The notes beneath the pieces are model-generated. The model was given only the letters and a program-made list of their open reading frames with translations. It made no database searches and had not been told where the DNA came from. This document shows positions 60,556 through 63,798 of a stretch of DNA of 63,798 bases, piece by piece. Origin of the DNA: Nocardioidaceae bacterium (GTDB lineage: Bacteria; Actinomycetota; Actinomycetes; Propionibacteriales; Nocardioidaceae); the NCBI GenBank assembly GCA_017744365.1, contig JAGIBL010000011.1, forward strand, positions 1-63,798. The letters are read 5' to 3'. How positions within the stretch are numbered: the first letter of the stretch is position 1; each line of letters opens with the position of its first letter. The position numbers were made by a program, and so were the translations under genes.

Positions 60556-61434
60556 TCAGGACAGAAACGCGCGGATCAGCCGGGTGACCTCGCCGGGACG
60601 CTCCAGGTGCAGGAAGTGGCCGGCGCCCTCGACCAGGCGCAGCGCGCTGCCCGGCGGCAGCGCGGGCTCGGCCAGGGTGGCCAGCCGGGCGTCCAGGCAG
60701 GTGTCCTCGGCGCCGTGCAGGAACAGCGTCGGCGCCAGCGGCAGCCGCAGCTCGGCGCCGGCCCAGCGACGGTAGGGCACCGGCACCCGCGGGAACGGCC
60801 GGGCCAGCGCGCGGTAGTAGCCGATCACCGCGCGCCGGTGCTCCGGCTCGGCGATCGCGTCCAGGAACGCGGGCAGGTCCGCGTCCGGGTCCTGGCTCGC
60901 GTCGTACGACGGGGACCAGTCCGCCCAGAGCCGCCGTACGAGCCTCTCCGCGTTGCGCTCGGGCAGCACCGGGAGCTGGTTGAAGGCGATGTACCAGCTG
61001 TTCCGCAGCTGCCGGGGGAGCACCTTGAGGGCACCCGGGCGGCGGATCGCGGTGAACGGCGGCACCGCCATCACCACCGAGCGGGCGTAGGGGTTGTCCG
61101 GGTGCGCGGCCAGCGCGTTCGCGGTGATCGCACCCCAGTCGTGGCCGACGATCACGGCGTCGTCACCACCGCCGAGCACCTCGTGCAGCCGGGCCGCGTC
61201 GTCGACGAGCGCGGCCACGTGCACCGAGTCGTCGCGCGGCAGCGAGGAGGGTGCGTAGCCGCGGGTGAACGGGGCCACCACCCGCCAGCCGTCGGCGGCC
61301 AGCGCGGGTCCGAGGTGGCGCCAGGTGTGCGCGGTGTCCGGGAAGCCGTGCAGCAGCACCGCCAGCGGGCCGTCCTCGGGTCCCCAGGTGAGCGCGCGCA
61401 ACGTCACCGCAGGCAGGTCGATCACGATGGTCAC
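60556..61434 (-). CDS. alpha/beta hydrolase, epoxide-hydrolase/haloalkane-dehalogenase-like
   Basis: 292 residues. HGFPDTAHTW oxyanion loop, nucleophile Asp in GHDWGA, cap domain about 135-215, catalytic His in EGAGHFLHLE. An Asp nucleophile favours epoxide hydrolase or dehalogenase chemistry over an esterase. GTG 61434 is divergent from the response regulator gene by 17 nt. Confidence 0.9.
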   Translation of the reverse strand: MTIVIDLPAVTLRALTWGPEDGPLAVLLHGFPDTAHTWRHLGPALAADGWRVVAPFTRGYAPSSLPRDDSVHVAALVDDAARLHEVLGGGDDAVIVGHDWGAITANALAAHPDNPYARSVVMAVPPFTAIRRPGALKVLPRQLRNSWYIAFNQLPVLPERNAERLVRRLWADWSPSYDASQDPDADLPAFLDAIAEPEHRRAVIGYYRALARPFPRVPVPYRRWAGAELRLPLAPTLFLHGAEDTCLDARLATLAEPALPPGSALRLVEGAGHFLHLERPGEVTRLIRAFLS

Positions 61435-61439
61435 GGGGG

Positions 61440-61445
61440 CATACT
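61440..61445 (+). promoter_or_regulatory. -10 box of the response regulator gene
   Basis: CATACT, 6 nt before ATG 61452, again a leaderless arrangement. Confidence 0.45.
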
Positions 61446-61451
61446 CGCACC

Positions 61452-62111
61452 ATGAGGATCCTGGTCGTCGAGGACGAGCGACGGCTCGCGTCCTCGCTGC
61501 GCACCGGCCTGGAGGCCGAAGGCTTCGCCGTCGACGTCGCGTACGACGGGGGCGAGGGGCTCTGGTACGCGCGGGAGAACTCCTACGACGCGATCCTGCT
61601 CGACATCATGCTGCCGGTGCTCAACGGCTACAAGGTCTGCGAGACGCTGCGTTCCGAGCAGAACTGGACTCCGATCCTCATGCTCACCGCGAAGGACGGC
61701 GACTGGGACCAGGTGGAGGCGCTGGACACCGGCGCCGACGACTACGTCACCAAGCCGTTCTCCTTCCAGGTGCTGCTGGCGCGGCTGCGCTCGCTGCTGC
61801 GTCGCGGTGTGGTGGAGAGGCCGACCCGGCTGCGGGTCGGGGAGGTGGAGCTCGACCCGGCTGCCAAGCAGGTGTTCCTCGACGGGGACGAGGTGGGGTT
61901 GACCGCGCGCGAGTTCGCGATGCTGCACTTCCTCATGCGCCGGGCCGGGGCCGTGGTGACCAAGGCGGAGATCCTCGAGAACGTGTGGGACTACGGTTTC
62001 GAGGGCGACCCCAACATCGTCGAGGTGTACGTCGCACGGCTGCGCCGCAAGGTGGGCCGGGACCTGGTGGAGACGATGCGCGGTCTCGGCTACCGGGTCG
62101 GTGCCGAGTGA
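61452..62111 (+). CDS. OmpR-family response regulator
   Basis: 219 residues. Receiver domain with phosphoacceptor Asp51, acidic Asp8, Thr79 and Lys101 (VTKPFSF); winged HTH about 125-217 (LTAREFAMLHFLMRRAG, VYVARLRRKV). Complete. Stop overlaps the kinase start by 4 nt. Confidence 0.95.
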   Translation: MRILVVEDERRLASSLRTGLEAEGFAVDVAYDGGEGLWYARENSYDAILLDIMLPVLNGYKVCETLRSEQNWTPILMLTAKDGDWDQVEALDTGADDYVTKPFSFQVLLARLRSLLRRGVVERPTRLRVGEVELDPAAKQVFLDGDEVGLTAREFAMLHFLMRRAGAVVTKAEILENVWDYGFEGDPNIVEVYVARLRRKVGRDLVETMRGLGYRVGAE

Positions 62112-63529
62112 GCGAGCGCCCGCCCGGCCTGCGCTCTCTCGGCCTGCGCTCTCTGGGCCTGCGTTCTCTGGGCCTGCGCGAGCGGGCCGAGGCCTCGGTC
62201 CGGCTCCGGGTGACCGCGGTGGCGACGCTGTTCGTGCTGCTGGTGACCTCGGTCGGCGCCGTGGTCGTGGTGGTGATGATCGGGCACACCGTCACGCACA
62301 GCCTCATCGACTCGGCGCGGCAGGACGCCGCGGCGATCAACGCCCAGCTCGCCCGCGGGGTGGCTCCGGCGTCCGCCTCGACGACCGGGCGCAGCGACGT
62401 GGTGGTCCAGCTGGTCGACGAGGGCGGCCGCGTGCTCGCCGCGAACCGGCCGAGCCTGCTCGACGAGCCTGCCCGGAGACGCGTCGGCATCGACCAGACC
62501 GAGCGGGTCGACGGGCTCACCGACCGGTTCACGATCGTCGCGATCCGGGCCAAGGCGCCGGTGCGCGCGCGGACCGGCGTCGAGCTCATCGTCGTGGGCC
62601 GCTCGACCGAGCAGCGCGACGAGACCCGTGCCGAGACGGCCGGGCTGCTGGCCCTCGCGGTGCCCCTGGTCAGCGCCGCGCTCGCGGTGATCGTCTGGAT
62701 CAGCATCGGGCGCGCGCTGCGTCCGGTCGAGGTGATGCGCGGGGAGGCCGACGCGATCACCGCGACCCACCTGCGCCGCCGGCTCGCGGTGCCGCCGGGC
62801 GACGACGAGATCCCGCGGCTGGCCCGGACCCTCAACGAGATGCTCGACCGGATCGACGAGGGGCAGCGCCGGCAGCGTCAGTTCGTCTCCGACGCCTCGC
62901 ACGAGCTGCGCTCACCGCTCGCGGTGATCCGGCAGGCCGCCGAGGTCGCGGTCGCGCACCCGGATCGGGTCGGCGTCCGGGACCTGGCCGACGACGTGCT
63001 CGTGGAGAGCCTGCGGCTGGAGGGCCTGGTGAGCGCGCTGCTGCTGCTGGCCCGGATGGAGAACGACGCCGACCAGCCCGCCGAAGAGGTCGACGTCGAC
63101 GACGTGGTGCTGAGCGAGGTGCAGCGGGCCCGTGCGGCGAACCCGGAGGGCGCGCGGATCGACGTCTCCGGCGTCGGTGCCGGCCGGACCCGGGGGAACG
63201 CGGTCCTGCTCGCGCAGGCGTTCGGGAACCTGCTCTCCAACGCGCGCCGGCACGCCGCGGCGCAGGTCGCGGTGACGTTGCGCGAGGACGGGGACGGTGT
63301 CGTGCTGCAGGTCGACGACGACGGCAACGGGGTCCCGGTCGCCGAGCGCGGCGCGGTCTTCGAGCGGTTCGTCCGGCTCGACGAGGCCCGGGCGCGCGAC
63401 GAGGGCGGCGCCGGGCTCGGGCTCGCCATCGTGCGGTCCATCGTGGACGGGCACGGCGGGAGTGTGCGGGTGCTGGAGGCGCCCCTGGGGGGCGCGCGGT
63501 TCGAGGTGCGATTGCCCCGGGCGGACTAG
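62108..63529 (+). CDS. sensor histidine kinase
   Basis: 473 residues from GTG 62108. A repeat-coded arm (LRSLG x3), membrane helices about 36-59 and 178-200 around an external domain, HAMP (about 201-253), DHp with His265 (FVSDASHELRSPL), then the ATP domain with N box NLLSNARRHA, DDDGNGVP and GLGLAIVRSIV. Complete. Pairs with the coupled OmpR-type regulator; signal unknown. Confidence 0.94.
   Translation: MSERPPGLRSLGLRSLGLRSLGLRERAEASVRLRVTAVATLFVLLVTSVGAVVVVVMIGHTVTHSLIDSARQDAAAINAQLARGVAPASASTTGRSDVVVQLVDEGGRVLAANRPSLLDEPARRRVGIDQTERVDGLTDRFTIVAIRAKAPVRARTGVELIVVGRSTEQRDETRAETAGLLALAVPLVSAALAVIVWISIGRALRPVEVMRGEADAITATHLRRRLAVPPGDDEIPRLARTLNEMLDRIDEGQRRQRQFVSDASHELRSPLAVIRQAAEVAVAHPDRVGVRDLADDVLVESLRLEGLVSALLLLARMENDADQPAEEVDVDDVVLSEVQRARAANPEGARIDVSGVGAGRTRGNAVLLAQAFGNLLSNARRHAAAQVAVTLREDGDGVVLQVDDDGNGVPVAERGAVFERFVRLDEARARDEGGAGLGLAIVRSIVDGHGGSVRVLEAPLGGARFEVRLPRAD
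62126..62170 (+). repeat. three 15-bp tandem units in the kinase gene start
   Basis: GGCCTGCGCTCTCTC, GGCCTGCGCTCTCTG and GGCCTGCGTTCTCTG at 62126, 62141 and 62156, coding GLRSL units just after the start codon. Confidence 0.85.
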
Positions 63530-63798
63530 CCGTCGGGAGGTGGGGCCGGTCGTGGGGTGAGGTCGCGGGTGCTGGTGCCGTCGCGCAGGTAGGTCTGGCC
63601 GAGCGGGGACCGCCAGAGGTAGCAGCCGGGTTCGATCATCGAATAGGTCCAGGCGCTGAAGGTCTTGTTGCGGTGGTGGGATCGGCACAGGGGTGCGAGG
63701 TTCCAGGTGTCGGTGCGGCCGCCGAGGGTCCATTCGATGATGTGGTCGAGGTCGGCCCAGCGGGCGTTCTTGGTGCAGTAGGGGTGCACGCAGGTGCG
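63526..63798 (-). CDS. C-terminal part of a DUF222-type HNH endonuclease (cut by right edge)
   Basis: The last 90 residues, beginning RTCVHPYCTKNARWADLDH. HNH core: the Cys-rich CVHPYC, DLDHIIEW with the catalytic His, then NLAPLCRSHHRNKT. This arrangement closes the DUF222 (13E12-type) nucleases that are numerous in Nocardioidaceae. The stop lies in a CTAG (63526-63529) that also supplies the stop of the convergent histidine kinase. Confidence 0.85.
   Translation of the reverse strand, partial: RTCVHPYCTKNARWADLDHIIEWTLGGRTDTWNLAPLCRSHHRNKTFSAWTYSMIEPGCYLWRSPLGQTYLRDGTSTRDLTPRPAPPPDG

Overview
The DNA is very GC-rich by eye, packed with short-overlap operons, uses GTG starts often, and shows many promoters of the type TAnnnT placed 6-7 nt before a start codon. 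Together with F420-dependent enzymes, a MurL/MurD2 pair, a ScyD/ScyE-type propeller, many TetR regulators and DUF222/HNH-type fragments at both edges, this points to an actinobacterial chromosome, most likely Nocardioides or a close relative (Nocardioidaceae). No rRNA, tRNA, CRISPR array, insertion sequence or phage gene was found, and no gene-free stretch exceeds about 300 bases.

Layout. 1-4.6 kb: HNH-family fragment, small membrane protein, cupin/MerR divergent pair, a Zur-boxed pair of zinc-independent ribosomal proteins (L31 type B, L33), a thiolase/SDR pair and a divergent HxlR regulator. 4.5-6.3 kb: leaderless folE translationally coupled to a FAD reductase. 6.4-13.6 kb: five overlapping genes SWIM - DUF5691 - MoxR AAA+ - DUF5682 - VWA, the most system-like unit here. 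13.7-19.4 kb: glutamine amidotransferase-like protein, secreted propeller, then murL-murD2-pgeF, which together would make and edit UDP-MurNAc-dipeptide, and a cyclic-nucleotide-binding protein.

19.6-25.7 kb: acyl-CoA dehydrogenase/TetR, F420 reductase, TetR/MFS efflux pair, PAP2-like membrane protein. 25.7-29.2 kb: copper operon csoR-copZ-(membrane-anchored His-rich protein)-copA. 29.3-33.2 kb: PaaX regulator divergent from acyl-CoA dehydrogenase-crotonase-NUDIX. 33.3-37.1 kb: unknown membrane protein, a complete class III adenylate cyclase, and an ArsR-SRPBCC-RibD/DHFR-like operon. 37.2-40.9 kb: a 1233-residue secreted multidomain protein. 40.9-49.0 kb: a divergent catabolic locus (FMO, TetR, hydrolase, acyl-CoA ligase, shrunken epimerase, F420 LLM enzyme; opposite, two SDRs and a Ddn-like protein) with one palindrome covering both -35 boxes.

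49.0-51.6 kb: PepSY membrane protein, membrane protein and MOSC protein. 51.7-58.9 kb: a Liv-type ABC transporter with a long Gly/Thr linker in its binding protein, a fused LivH-LivM permease, two ATPases and two extra envelope proteins, the last with an Ada-like metal-binding tail. 58.9-63.8 kb: two paralogous convergent TetR genes, small membrane protein, epoxide-hydrolase-like protein, a two-component system with a 15-bp tandem repeat, and the C-terminus of an HNH endonuclease.

The strongest candidates for under-described biology are the SWIM-MoxR-DUF5682-VWA operon, the extended Liv transporter operon, the shrunken epimerase in the F420 locus, and the widespread leaderless starts of regulatory genes.
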